DNA of 64,000 nt from DASQPR01 sp963836785 (GTDB lineage: Bacteria; Actinomycetota; Actinomycetes; Mycobacteriales; Micromonosporaceae), in NCBI GenBank assembly GCA_963836785.1, contig CAWIKW010000001.1, forward strand, positions 806,001 through 870,000, in the 5' to 3' direction. A program made the translations under genes and the position numbers. The notes under the pieces were generated by a model, which saw only the letters and a list, made by a program, of their open reading frames with translations, was not told the origin of the DNA and searched no databases. Positions 25,499 to 34,696 of the stretch are shown piece after piece (positions within the stretch are counted from its first letter, which is position 1; the number at the start of each line of letters is the position of its first letter).

Positions 25499-26941
25499 TC
25501 AGCGCTGCAAGACGGTCACGACCTGCTCTCGGTCGACGGGCGACGGCGGCGAGACCGTGGAGCGGACGGCGAGATATCCCAGCCCCGCCGCGACCAGGGC
25601 GGTGGCCGCAAGTGCGCCGTTGGTGACGCCGAAGGCGTGTGTGGCCGCGGACGCGCCGACGCGACCACCGACGACTGCGAGATACGCGGTGCCAAACGTT
25701 GCCACGCCGGCTACCGCGGAGACTTGCGCTGTCGTCGTCACCAGACCGCTGAGGTCGGCGGCGAACCGCGGTGGCACGGCCGCACTGAGGTGGGCAAGCG
25801 TCGCGCTGAAGCCGCACCCCAACCCCAGCCCGCCGAGTCCGAGCGTCACGACCAGCAGCGGACCGGACGGCTGTCCGGCAAAGGCCAACGATGCGTACGC
25901 ACTGGCGAGCAAGAGCTGACCGGCGGGAACGAGGTACGGCACGAGCCGCGATGGGAAGCGGCGAAGAACGGGCCCGGCGGCCCCGAACGCGGCCACCCAC
26001 GAGACCAGGGCAAGTCCGGAGAACAACGCGCTATGCCCCAGCCCGACCTGTAGATACAGCGCAAGCACAAACAGCATAGAGAAGTACGTGCTGCTTGCGG
26101 CCGCGTTCGACAGCAACGCTTGCCATACCGGCCTGGTCAGGATGGACAGGTTGACCAGCGGACGGCGGCCGTGTGCGGCCGCGGCCCGTTGGGTGGCGAC
26201 GAACGCGGCCAGAGCGGGACCACTCGCCGCCAGGCAGATCCACACCCACAGCGGCCAGTGCAGGTCGCGACCCAGTATCAGCGGTAGCACGGTGAGCATC
26301 GCTGTCGCCGATAGCGTTGCCACGCCCGCGAAGTCCAGCCGATCGCGCCGGTGTTCGCCGTCGGCCGGCAGCAGTCTCGAGGCGGCGACCAGCAGCACGA
26401 TTCCGATCGGCACGTTGATGAGAAAGACGGGTCGCCAGGTCGCGTGGAACAGGTTGGCCCAGACCAGTACGCCGCCGAGTACTTGACCCACGACCGCGCC
26501 GCCGGACAGCGCCGCCGCGTACCAGCCAAGTGCCCGGAGCCGGGCCGGACCGTCCGGAAAGGCGCGCTGAATGCCGGTCAGCACCTGCGGCACCATCAAC
26601 GCCGCACCCACGCCTTGGACGACGCGGGCGGCGATCAGCGGGACAGCTGCCGGAGCAAGACCACAGGCCAGCGACGCCAACGTAAAAATCACGAGCCCGC
26701 ACAGGAAAGTCCGCCGGTAACCGCGCAGGTCACCCAGTCGTGCTCCGGTGATAAGCAGCATGGCGTACGCGAGCACATATCCGGACACGATGAGCTGAAG
26801 TTCGGCGCCGCTGGCCGAAAGGCCGGATCCAATCGACGGGCCGGCAACGTTGACGATCGCGACATCGATGTTGTTCATGACCATGCCGGCAAGCAGGACG
26901 GCCAGGAGCATGCCCCGGTGACGGGCGGGAGTTTCAGACAT
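25499..26941 (-). CDS. MFS drug efflux transporter, DHA2 (EmrB/QacA-like) family
   Basis: 480 aa, about 13-14 membrane segments. DHA2 signatures are visible: MVMNNIDVAIVNVAGPSIG in TM1, the loop GARLGDLRGYRR between TM2 and TM3, VVQGVGAALMVPQVLTGI in TM4/motif C area and WRPVFLINVPIGIVLLVAA. A proton-driven exporter of drugs or metabolites in the membrane. No regulator is adjacent; the PEGA-like gene follows after 12 nt. Confidence 0.88.
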   Translation of the reverse strand: MSETPARHRGMLLAVLLAGMVMNNIDVAIVNVAGPSIGSGLSASGAELQLIVSGYVLAYAMLLITGARLGDLRGYRRTFLCGLVIFTLASLACGLAPAAVPLIAARVVQGVGAALMVPQVLTGIQRAFPDGPARLRALGWYAAALSGGAVVGQVLGGVLVWANLFHATWRPVFLINVPIGIVLLVAASRLLPADGEHRRDRLDFAGVATLSATAMLTVLPLILGRDLHWPLWVWICLAASGPALAAFVATQRAAAAHGRRPLVNLSILTRPVWQALLSNAAASSTYFSMLFVLALYLQVGLGHSALFSGLALVSWVAAFGAAGPVLRRFPSRLVPYLVPAGQLLLASAYASLAFAGQPSGPLLVVTLGLGGLGLGCGFSATLAHLSAAVPPRFAADLSGLVTTTAQVSAVAGVATFGTAYLAVVGGRVGASAATHAFGVTNGALAATALVAAGLGYLAVRSTVSPPSPVDREQVVTVLQR

Positions 26942-27238
26942 CGCTCAAAGATGCCCACGGCGTGGCCCGAACGCTGGCGGTATCCGGACATCACGTTCCG
27001 CCGGGTCTCAACCGCGTGCCGCCAGTCGACCGCGTTCACACGGACCTACGAGAGACGTATGGCTACGGCCCGGTCAGTGTCTGCGTCATGACCTGGGTCC
27101 TGATGGCACTTGCTGCTAGCAAGCGTATGTACAGGTGCGCTCGCCGTTGATTGACGCGACGCCGCGTAGCGCCACCCGACGCACACGCGGCCCCGATATC
27201 TACCGCGCATCAACGCCAACTCGACCGGGCCGGCCGGG
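26942..27238. other. Intergenic region, no gene seen
   Basis: About 300 bp between the MFS start and the dehydratase stop, both on the minus strand. It should hold the MFS promoter; no clear structure was found. Confidence 0.4.
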
Positions 27239-28954
27239 TCAGTGGGCCTCACGCGCGACCTGATCTCCGCTGCAACCGACGAGGAAGTCGAGATCGGCAC
27301 CGAGGTCGGCACCGAGAACCGTGTCGACGTAAAGCTTCTCCCAGCCGCGGGTCGGTCGGGCGAGAGCGGCGGCCATCGCCGCCGATGGTGGTCTGGCGTC
27401 GAATTCGGCCTGCGGCACGTCGACCGAGATACTGCGCCCGTCGACGTCGAGGGTGATCCAGTCGGCGGGTTGGACCTTGCCGAGTGGTCCGCCGGCGGCC
27501 GCCTCCGGGGCGACGTGCAAAACGACCGTGCCGTACGCGGTGCCGCTCATCCGCCCGTCGCACACCCGCACCATGTCCCGGACGCCCTGCCGGAGCAGCT
27601 TCGTGGGCAACGGCAGGTTTGCCACCTCGGGCATGCCCGGGTAGCCACGCGGGCCGCAGCCGCGCAAGACGAGCACGCTGTCGGCGTCGACGTCGAGGTC
27701 GGGTGAGTCAATGCGCGCCCGCATGTCTTCAACCGAGTCGAAGACGACTGCCCGGCCTCGGTGCCGCAGCAAGTGTGGCGATGCCGCCGCCGGCTTGATG
27801 ATCGCACCCGCTGGGGCGAGATTGCCGCGCAGGACGGCGATTCCGGCGCTCGGTTGCAGCGGGGCCTCCCGAGCCCGAATGACGTCACCGTCCCAGATCT
27901 GCGCGGCGGCCAGGGATTCGACGAATGGTCGTCCGGTGACGTCGATGGCGTCGGCGTCGAGGAGGTCGATCACCTCGTTGAGCACGGCGGCGAGTCCGCC
28001 TGCGCGGTGTAGATCCTCCATCAGGTGTTTTCCGGCGGGTTGCAGGTTGACGAGCAGGGGCACATCCGCCGCGATGCGGTCGAAGTCGGTCAGGGTCAAC
28101 GGCACCCCGAGCCGCCCCGCGATGGCTAACAGGTGGACCACCGCGTTGGTGGAGCCGCCGATCGCGGCGAGGGCAACGATCGCATTGCGGAACGAGCCCG
28201 TGGTCAGGATCTGGCTGGGGCGGCGGCTGGCGGCCACCATCTCGATGATCAGCTTGCCGGTCTCGTGAGAGCGGGCCAGAAGGCGGCTGTCCGGAGCCGG
28301 GATTCCGGCGGTGCCCGGCAGGACCATTCCCAGCGCCTCGGCGAGCAGGCCCATGGTTGACGCGGTGCCCATCGTGTTGCAGTGACCGCGGCTGCGGATC
28401 ATCGACGACTCGGATTCGAGGAAATCCTGCTGACCGAGCGTCCCGGCGCGGACCTCTTCGCTCAGACGCCATACGTCCGTGCCGCAGCCAAGCGGGGTGC
28501 CGCGGAACGTGCCGGTGAGCATGGGACCTCCAGGCACGACCACAGCGGGGAGGTTGACCGACGCGGCCGCCATGAGCAGCGCGGGAATCGTCTTGTCACA
28601 ACCACCGAGCAGGACGACGCCGTCGACGGGGTTGGCGCGCAGCATCTCCTCGGCGGCCATCGCGGCCATGTTGCGCCACAGCATCGCCGTCGGTCGGACC
28701 TGCGTCTCACCGAGCGACACCACGGGCAGGTTCAGCGGGACGCCGCCGGCCTCCCAGACGCCTTGTTTGACATGCTCGGCCACCTCATTCAGATGGCTGT
28801 TGCACGGGGTCAGGTCGGACGCCGTGTTGGCGATCGCGATCTGCGGTCGATCCTGGAACGCGGAGTTGGGCAGGCCCCGGCGCATCCATGCCCGGTGGAT
28901 GTAGGCGTTGCGGTCTGCGCCCGAATACCACTCGGCGCTGCGAAGCTCCGGCAT
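27239..28954 (-). CDS. IlvD/Edd-family dehydratase, sugar-acid (aldonate) type
   Basis: 571 aa. Fe-S cluster Cys lie in TASDLTPCNSHLNE, LLGGCDKTIPALL and RSRGHCNTMGTASTMG. Other signatures: IGGSTNAVVHLLAIAGRLG, LRGNLAPAGAIIKPAA, RGCGPRGYPGMPEV and VCDGRMSGTAYGTVVLHV. The opening (WYSGADRNAYIHRAWMRRG) matches aldonate dehydratases such as L-arabonate/D-xylonate dehydratase better than branched-chain amino-acid IlvD. It would convert an aldonate to a 2-keto-3-deoxy acid in the cytosol. Divergent from an IclR gene with sugar-type dehydrogenases beyond, which supports a sugar oxidation pathway; the exact sugar is unknown. Confidence 0.85.
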   Translation of the reverse strand: MPELRSAEWYSGADRNAYIHRAWMRRGLPNSAFQDRPQIAIANTASDLTPCNSHLNEVAEHVKQGVWEAGGVPLNLPVVSLGETQVRPTAMLWRNMAAMAAEEMLRANPVDGVVLLGGCDKTIPALLMAAASVNLPAVVVPGGPMLTGTFRGTPLGCGTDVWRLSEEVRAGTLGQQDFLESESSMIRSRGHCNTMGTASTMGLLAEALGMVLPGTAGIPAPDSRLLARSHETGKLIIEMVAASRRPSQILTTGSFRNAIVALAAIGGSTNAVVHLLAIAGRLGVPLTLTDFDRIAADVPLLVNLQPAGKHLMEDLHRAGGLAAVLNEVIDLLDADAIDVTGRPFVESLAAAQIWDGDVIRAREAPLQPSAGIAVLRGNLAPAGAIIKPAAASPHLLRHRGRAVVFDSVEDMRARIDSPDLDVDADSVLVLRGCGPRGYPGMPEVANLPLPTKLLRQGVRDMVRVCDGRMSGTAYGTVVLHVAPEAAAGGPLGKVQPADWITLDVDGRSISVDVPQAEFDARPPSAAMAAALARPTRGWEKLYVDTVLGADLGADLDFLVGCSGDQVAREAH

Positions 28955-29013
28955 TGATCATCCAATTATTAGAACGCCAGTTGATTATCTGGAATCTCGG
29001 GTACGGTACTCCT
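28955..29013. promoter_or_regulatory. Divergent promoter/operator between dehydratase and IclR genes
   Basis: A locally AT-rich 59-bp spacer. CCAATTATTA (28962) and GATTATCTGG (28983) form an imperfect inverted repeat that could bind the IclR protein. TACGGT at 29002 looks like a -10 box ending 7 nt before the regulator's ATG, which suggests a leaderless mRNA. All of this is pattern-based inference. Confidence 0.4.
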
Positions 29014-29784
29014 ATGCAGCCCGCAGGCGCATCCCATCTTGTCGGGACGGATCGCGTGCTCGGGATCCTCCACGAACTGGCGCGCCACCCCGACGGCATC
29101 TCGTTGGAAGGTCTGACGCGTGCCACCGGCAGCCCCAAGCCCACCGTCCACCGGGCGGTCACATCTCTGTGCCGTTTCGGCTTCGCGGCCCGAAACGGGC
29201 ACGGCCACTATGCGTTGGGCGACGAGTTCCTGCGGCTGGCGTTCGCCCATCACGAAGCGCGCCCCGATCACCTGCGCATCGCGCCGGTGTTGACCGAGCT
29301 CGCCGAGCGCTACGGTGAGACGGCTCATTACGCGGTTCTTGACGGGGACACCGTTGTCTACCGAGCGAAGGTCGATCCACCGTCCGGGCCACTGCGGCTC
29401 ACGTCCACTGTCGGCGGACGAAATCCCGCGCACAGCACCGGTGTCGGCAAGCTGCTGCTCTCTTACTCGCTCCCCGACGACGACGCCGTCGCGGCCTGGG
29501 TCGGTGACCGCACGTTGGAGCGGCGCACCAAGTCGACCCGGACGACCGCCGACAGTCTCGCCGCCGCGCTGCGCACAACAAGACAGCGCGGGTACGCGAT
29601 CGACGACCAGGAGAACGAACCCGGCATTGTCTGCGTCGCCGTACCGGCGTTCCTCACCTCCCCGACCCGCCCGAGCGGCGCCGTCAGTATCTCCGCGCCA
29701 GCGTCCCGGACTTCGCTGGCGCACCTGATCGACCAGGTCCCGGCCATCCACGCAACGGTCAACGGCCGCACGGTCGTCGGATGA
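29014..29784 (+). CDS. IclR-family transcriptional regulator
   Basis: 256 aa from the ATG at 29014. N-terminal winged HTH (VLGILHELARHPDGISLEGLTRATGSPKPTVHRAVTSLCRFGF), then the IclR effector domain (LTELAERYGETAHYAVLDGDTVVYRAKVDPPSG, AHSTGVGKLLLSY, RGYAIDDQENEPGIVCVAVPAF). Dimeric or tetrameric DNA-binding protein answering to a small acid or sugar acid. It probably controls the divergent dehydratase and the downstream dehydrogenases; its TGA overlaps the next ATG. Confidence 0.9.
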   Translation: MQPAGASHLVGTDRVLGILHELARHPDGISLEGLTRATGSPKPTVHRAVTSLCRFGFAARNGHGHYALGDEFLRLAFAHHEARPDHLRIAPVLTELAERYGETAHYAVLDGDTVVYRAKVDPPSGPLRLTSTVGGRNPAHSTGVGKLLLSYSLPDDDAVAAWVGDRTLERRTKSTRTTADSLAAALRTTRQRGYAIDDQENEPGIVCVAVPAFLTSPTRPSGAVSISAPASRTSLAHLIDQVPAIHATVNGRTVVG

Positions 29785-29963
29785 GCCCGGGACGCGCATC
29801 CGCCGATGCGGCGCTGCAGTCGTCGCTGGCCTCGACTGGCGTGTACGGACTCGGCGAGGTGCCGACCTCGACCGCGTACCGCAGGTGTTTGTCGGTTGAC
29901 GTCACGGAACTGCGCGTCGACGGGCTCGGCGTCCGACGGGACGTCGTCGCGGCGCCCCGATGA
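29781..29963 (+). CDS. 60-aa ORF coupled to both neighbours
   Basis: Starts in ATGA with the IclR stop and ends in TGA overlapping the ATG of the dehydrogenase. The peptide (SPGRASADAALQSSLASTGVYGLGEVPTS...) has no signal or membrane part and no recognised family. It could be a small protein, a translational relay, or the remnant of a larger enzyme of the pathway. Confidence 0.4.
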   Translation: MSPGRASADAALQSSLASTGVYGLGEVPTSTAYRRCLSVDVTELRVDGLGVRRDVVAAPR

Positions 29964-30976
29964 TGCGCGCCTTCTTCATCACCGGAGCGGGCAAGGCTGA
30001 GGTCCGGGACGTTGCCCCACCCGAGCCGCGTCCCGGACGGGTCGTCGTCGACGTGGAACGGGCTGGCGTATGCGGCACCGATGTCGAGTTCTTCACCGGC
30101 GAGATGTCCTATCTGCACAGCGGACAGGCGCGATACCCGATCCGGATCGGGCATGAGTGGGCCGGGACCGTCTCCGCCGTGGGCTCCGGTGTCGACCCTT
30201 CCTGGTTCGGGCTCCGAGTCACCGGGGACACCATGCTCGGCTGCGGCCGCTGCACCCGATGCCTCGGCGGCCGGCAACACGTCTGCGCTGACCGGTACGA
30301 GATCGGAGTCCGCCACGGCTGGCCGGGCGCGCTCGCCGAGCAATTAGAGGTGCCGGTGACAGCGTTGCAGCCGTTGCCCGAGACGGTCGACGCGGCGCTC
30401 GGCGCCCTGGTCGAGCCCGGCGGCAACGCCTTCCGCGCCGTCCTCGGTGCCCGGATTCAGCCCGGGGAGCGGCTGCTCGTGCTTGGGCCGGGAACGATCG
30501 GCCTGCTCGCCGCAAAGATCGGTGTGGCGCAGGGTGCGGAGGTGCATTTGCTCGGTCGGAGTACGACGTCCATCAACTTCGCGGCATCGTACGGGTTCGA
30601 CAATGCCTGGACTCGCGACACTTTGCCCGACCTGCCGTACGACGCGGTCATCGACGCCTCCAACGCCGCGTTCCTGCCCGCGCTCGCCGCAGACCTGGTC
30701 GAACCGGGACGCCGCGTGGTCTACATCGGACTCGCCGGCGAACCCAGCCTCGTCGACACCCGGACGCTCGTGCTCAAGGATGTCACCGCCGTCGGCGTGC
30801 TCAGCGCGTCCGGCGGTATCGCCGGCACCGTTGAGCTTTATGCGTCCGGTGCCGTCGACCCACGCCCGCTCATCGCCGCCACCGTCGGTTTGGACGATCT
30901 CGCCGCCGTCCTCGCCGGCGAACGCCGCGCCGAGTGGGGGCACGCCCCGAAAATCCACGTGGACCCCCGTCGCTGA
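29960..30976 (+). CDS. Zinc-dependent medium-chain dehydrogenase
   Basis: 338 aa. Catalytic zinc ligands: Cys in AGVCGTDVEFF and His/Glu in IRIGHEWAGTV. A four-Cys structural zinc loop (LGCGRCTRCLGGRQHVC) is complete. The NAD(P) site is LLVLGPGTIGLLAAKIG followed by VHLLGRS. It oxidises a polyol or sugar alcohol. ATG overlaps the stop of the 60-aa ORF; 28 nt separate it from the second dehydrogenase, so they form one operon with the IclR gene. Confidence 0.85.
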   Translation: MMRAFFITGAGKAEVRDVAPPEPRPGRVVVDVERAGVCGTDVEFFTGEMSYLHSGQARYPIRIGHEWAGTVSAVGSGVDPSWFGLRVTGDTMLGCGRCTRCLGGRQHVCADRYEIGVRHGWPGALAEQLEVPVTALQPLPETVDAALGALVEPGGNAFRAVLGARIQPGERLLVLGPGTIGLLAAKIGVAQGAEVHLLGRSTTSINFAASYGFDNAWTRDTLPDLPYDAVIDASNAAFLPALAADLVEPGRRVVYIGLAGEPSLVDTRTLVLKDVTAVGVLSASGGIAGTVELYASGAVDPRPLIAATVGLDDLAAVLAGERRAEWGHAPKIHVDPRR

Positions 30977-31004
30977 CGGATCCGATAACCCGACGGAGTC
31001 GACT

Positions 31005-32057
31005 ATGCGCGCGCTCGTATTCCATGGACCGCGGGACATGACGGTCGAGGACCGCCCCGAGCCGGAGGCCGGCCCCGACGACGTCCTGCTGGCGATCATC
31101 GCCACCGGGATCTGCGGTTCCGACCTGCACGGCTACACCGGCGAGAACGGTCGTCGCCACCCCGGCCAGGTCATGGGCCACGAAACCGTCGCCCGCGTCC
31201 TCGAAGACCGGACTGGCATGCACCGTCCTGGCACACTCGTGACCGTCAATCCCGTCCTGGGCTGCCGACGTTGTCCCGCCTGCATCGCCGGCGCACCGCA
31301 ACGCTGTCCGACCCGGCGCGTCATCGGCGTCCACGCCGATATCAGCGCCGCCTTCGCCGAACGCATGGTCGCGCCGGCGCGCAACCTGGTACCCCTGTCG
31401 GAGGGCACTCCGCCCGAGATCGGCGGCCTGGTCGAGCCCCTCGCCGTCGGCTACCACGCCTGCCAGCGCGGCGGCCTCAGCAACAAGGACACCCTCTACA
31501 TCGTCGGTGGCGGCCCCATCGGACAGGCCGTCGCAATCGCCGCCCGGCGCATCGGCGCCGCCACACCAGTGGTCGCGGAACTCGATCCCGCCCGCCGGGG
31601 CCTGCTCAACCGACTCGGCTTTGCCACGGTCGACCCGAACATCCAGACCACCGACGACATCCGGGCCCTCCTCGGCGCGGCGCCGACCGTCGTCATCGAC
31701 GCGGTCGGCGCCACCCAGACGTTGCAGAGCGCCATGGACATCGCGGCGCTCGGGGCTCGCATCGTTCTCGTCGGGATGGCCACGCCACGGCTCGACCTCG
31801 CCGCCTACGCACTGAGCACTGCCGAACGTTCCCTCGTGGGCAGCTTCGCCTACGACGACGCCGCGTTCCGCGATACCGCGATCTGGGCCAGCGCCCACGT
31901 CGCGGACTTGGCACCTCTCATCGAGGCACGCGTCGACCTCGACGATGCACCCGAGGCCTTCCGGGCACTCGCGGAAGGAACGCTGACCGCCAGCAAGGTC
32001 TTGGTCTACCCCGCCGGCCGTCGGGCCGACATGTCACGACCGACATCGACAGACTGA
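31005..32057 (+). CDS. Zinc-dependent medium-chain dehydrogenase
   Basis: 350 aa from the ATG at 31005. Catalytic zinc ligands in ATGICGSDLHGYTGENG and VMGHETVARV; structural zinc loop GCRRCPACIAGAPQRC; dinucleotide site LYIVGGGPIGQAVAIAAR with PVVAELDP after it, where the Glu suggests NAD rather than NADP. Resembles sorbitol/L-idonate/threonine-type dehydrogenases. Co-transcribed with the preceding dehydrogenase; it would feed or drain the aldonate dehydratase step. Substrate not readable. Confidence 0.85.
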   Translation: MRALVFHGPRDMTVEDRPEPEAGPDDVLLAIIATGICGSDLHGYTGENGRRHPGQVMGHETVARVLEDRTGMHRPGTLVTVNPVLGCRRCPACIAGAPQRCPTRRVIGVHADISAAFAERMVAPARNLVPLSEGTPPEIGGLVEPLAVGYHACQRGGLSNKDTLYIVGGGPIGQAVAIAARRIGAATPVVAELDPARRGLLNRLGFATVDPNIQTTDDIRALLGAAPTVVIDAVGATQTLQSAMDIAALGARIVLVGMATPRLDLAAYALSTAERSLVGSFAYDDAAFRDTAIWASAHVADLAPLIEARVDLDDAPEAFRALAEGTLTASKVLVYPAGRRADMSRPTSTD

Positions 32058-32119
32058 TCGCGATCGCCAGGGGCGAGCGGCATCGGAGGCGGCGACTGCG
32101 GCCATCCATTCGTGCACGA

Positions 32120-32764
32120 TCATTCGTCACTCCAAGGGTCCGTACCGCCCCGATGGAGGAAGACCGCCTCCTGACAGTAGCGGGCGACGATCGATCGGTA
32201 CGGACGGAACGGATCGCCGAGCGGCTTGAGCTGCTTGGCGGTCGGCGCCGGGTCGATCCGCCACGCGAGCCCGAAGCCCTCGCGCACGTCGAGATCGGCC
32301 ACCGGCCAGACATCAAGCCGGCGGAGACAATGCATCAGGTACATCTCCGCGCTCCACCGGCCGATGCCGCGTACGGTCGACAGCCTGGCGATGACCTCCT
32401 CATCGTCGCTCCGCGTCGCTATGTTGAGGTCGACGGTTCCATCCAGCACCTTGGCGGACAGATCGCGCAGCGAGGCAACTTTGTTACGCGAAAGCCCGGC
32501 GGTCCGGAGCGTCTCGTCGGACACGGCTCCGAACGCCTGCGGGCTGAACGATCCACCGACGACCGCGGCCACCCGGCCGATGATGGCTTGCGCCGCCGCG
32601 CCCGAGATTTCTTGGGAGACAATCGCGCGTACGACAAAGCCGAACGCACCGTCCGGAAAGCGTGGCAAGTACCGAATCGGACCGATCTTCGCAACAAGGT
32701 GGGCGACAACGGGGTCGCGGGCCGCGGCCTCGTTGATCGCGGTCGTCAGCGCAGTACGTGGCAC
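32120..32764 (-). CDS. DNA-3-methyladenine glycosylase II (AlkA-like)
   Basis: 214 aa from the GTG at 32764, preceded by AGGGAGCTGAG. HhH-GPD domain: FGFVVRAIVSQEISGAAAQAII (the IxxQQ-like segment), helix-hairpin-helix LSTVRGIGRWSAEMYLMHCL, and the catalytic Asp in PVADLDVREG. It excises alkylated bases in base-excision repair. The N-terminal AlkA_N domain of E. coli AlkA is absent, making this the short form common in actinobacteria. Convergent with the dehydrogenase operon. Confidence 0.85.
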   Translation of the reverse strand: MPRTALTTAINEAAARDPVVAHLVAKIGPIRYLPRFPDGAFGFVVRAIVSQEISGAAAQAIIGRVAAVVGGSFSPQAFGAVSDETLRTAGLSRNKVASLRDLSAKVLDGTVDLNIATRSDDEEVIARLSTVRGIGRWSAEMYLMHCLRRLDVWPVADLDVREGFGLAWRIDPAPTAKQLKPLGDPFRPYRSIVARYCQEAVFLHRGGTDPWSDE

Positions 32765-33074
32765 AAGCTCAGCTCCCTGATGGCGGGGCGACGCCACGGC
32801 GCAACGAGTCCGGCCATCGCACTCACGTCGTCTCCGGGCAAGCGCGGCGGGGCGGAACAAGCGCCGCGCGATAGGCCCGCGGACGCGGCTCCATCAGCCA
32901 ATGTCTCGACGGTAACCTCTGGCGTCGCGCCTGGCGCAGGCACCGACCAAACCGAGGAAGATCCATGCTCGGGCGCGGCCAAACAGCCTGCCGGACATGA
33001 CCCGTCAGGCTGTGCTGCCTTAGGTGAGCAACCGCGTTCCGCCCGCCCTCCTCGCCAGGCCTACGGACACCCGT

Positions 33075-34496
33075 TCACGCGCGGATGACGCGTATTCCGG
33101 ACGCGTCCGGATCATCGAGCTTTGCGCTGTACATCGCGTGATCGGCGCGTTTGATGAGGTCTTCGGGATCGTCCGCGCCGAAGGCGACCGCAATCCCCAT
33201 GCTCGCACCGATGGTCACGAGTTCCTCACGCAGCTTGATCGGGCGCGACAGCGCTTGGACGATCCGCTCACAGATTGCATCAATCTCCTCGAGTGCCGCG
33301 CCGCGCGACAAGATTAAGAATTCATCGCCGCCGAACCGGCTCACCACGTCGCCATCACGTACGCAAGCCCGAAGCCGCCGCGCGACCTCGACCAGAAGCT
33401 GATCACCGGCGTCGTGGCCGAGGCGGTCGTTGACGGCTTTGAATCCGTCCAAATCGCAAAAGGCGATGATGCAGTCGGGGTGGATCGACAGTTCGTCGCC
33501 GAGCCGGGCGATGAATTCACGCCGGTTGGGGAGGTCCGTCAGCGGGTCGTGTGACGCCTCGTGTCGCAGTGCCTGCTCCGCACGGTCACGTTCGGCGGAC
33601 AGGTGGGCAATGCGCCCCATCACCAGGACGGCGATGCCGGACCCACCGATTGCCAGGAGCAGGCCGTCATTACCGCCGGCCACGAGCGCGCGGATACCAA
33701 CGACCACCGGGATCACCGCCACTGCTGCGCCCAGAAAGACAAGCCGGCCCACGGAAAGCGCGTCCTCGTGGGGCAGCGGTCCCGGCCGCGCCAGGAGCAC
33801 GGCGGAGGGGTCCAGGCCGAACAGCGCGATCGAGGCATAGGTGGCAATGAACATCATCATGGCGACCGACCGGAGCCAGTGATCACTCGCCAACGCCAGC
33901 ACGATGTTGCCGACTAGGGCGAGCGCGACGGCCGAGACCAGCCACCACAACGCGCTGATCGATCGCCCGGCCACCTGTATCAGCCGGGCTAAGGCTCCCA
34001 GCACGCCGCAGAGGGCGAACACGACGACGAACAGATCAACGTGCGCCGTGGTAGCTGTGAAGTCGTCCTGCAAATTCGGTCGTAGGGCCACGTCCCAGAG
34101 CAGGCCCCCGACCGCCAACGCGACGATGCTGGCATCGATGATGCCGCCGAGGTCGTTGCGCCCTCGACGGACCACCAACGCGAAGGCGGCAGCTAGAGCC
34201 AGCAGATTGCCAGCAGCGTCGAGGAGCCTACTGCTGGTCACAGCTGCATCGCCTGGAGCAACCCTGACGATGTTGGCAATGCTGACGGTCACCAGGGCAG
34301 CTAGCAACAGCCACCAGGGCCGTCGATACCCGGAGTCAAGGCGCCGCAGAGCCGCGATGACCGCCGGTATCGCCGCGAGCGACGCAAAGGCGAATGCGAC
34401 CCCACGGCCCAACGTCGACAGCATCGGGTACACCGCTATCAACAAAAGTGATCCGACGATGAACGCCCAACGCACGCGCCAATCGGGTCCAGCCAC
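33075..34496 (-). CDS. Membrane-bound GGDEF diguanylate cyclase
   Basis: 473 aa. Nine or so hydrophobic segments fill residues 1-300 (FIVGSLLLIAVYPMLSTLG, LLAALVTVSIANIV, LWWLVSAVALALVGNIVLAL, VFLGAAVAVIPVVVGIRAL). The C-terminal GGDEF domain is intact (HDPLTDLPNRREFIARLGDEL, FCDLDGFKAVNDRLGHDAGD, SRFGGDEFLIL, ASMGIAVAF, RADHAMYSAK), so it should make c-di-GMP. No RxxD inhibitory site was identified. The membrane part may sense an unknown signal. Divergent from the second kinase. Confidence 0.9.
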   Translation of the reverse strand: MAGPDWRVRWAFIVGSLLLIAVYPMLSTLGRGVAFAFASLAAIPAVIAALRRLDSGYRRPWWLLLAALVTVSIANIVRVAPGDAAVTSSRLLDAAGNLLALAAAFALVVRRGRNDLGGIIDASIVALAVGGLLWDVALRPNLQDDFTATTAHVDLFVVVFALCGVLGALARLIQVAGRSISALWWLVSAVALALVGNIVLALASDHWLRSVAMMMFIATYASIALFGLDPSAVLLARPGPLPHEDALSVGRLVFLGAAVAVIPVVVGIRALVAGGNDGLLLAIGGSGIAVLVMGRIAHLSAERDRAEQALRHEASHDPLTDLPNRREFIARLGDELSIHPDCIIAFCDLDGFKAVNDRLGHDAGDQLLVEVARRLRACVRDGDVVSRFGGDEFLILSRGAALEEIDAICERIVQALSRPIKLREELVTIGASMGIAVAFGADDPEDLIKRADHAMYSAKLDDPDASGIRVIRA

Positions 34497-34696
34497 TGGC
34501 GTGCCCTCCTCCCCCAGAGCGTAGCGGCCCCGCCGTACACGATGGCTTGGTTAGGTCTGACCGCGCGACCCTGGGGGATGGCCGCGTCGGCCGGCCGTGC
34601 CGACTGCGGGTTTCATCAGGGTGATCCATACACAAATCGGGGCGTAAGCCACCCACCGACGTCGGCGGGGGTGCGCGGCGGTGGCAGTGTGTCAGG

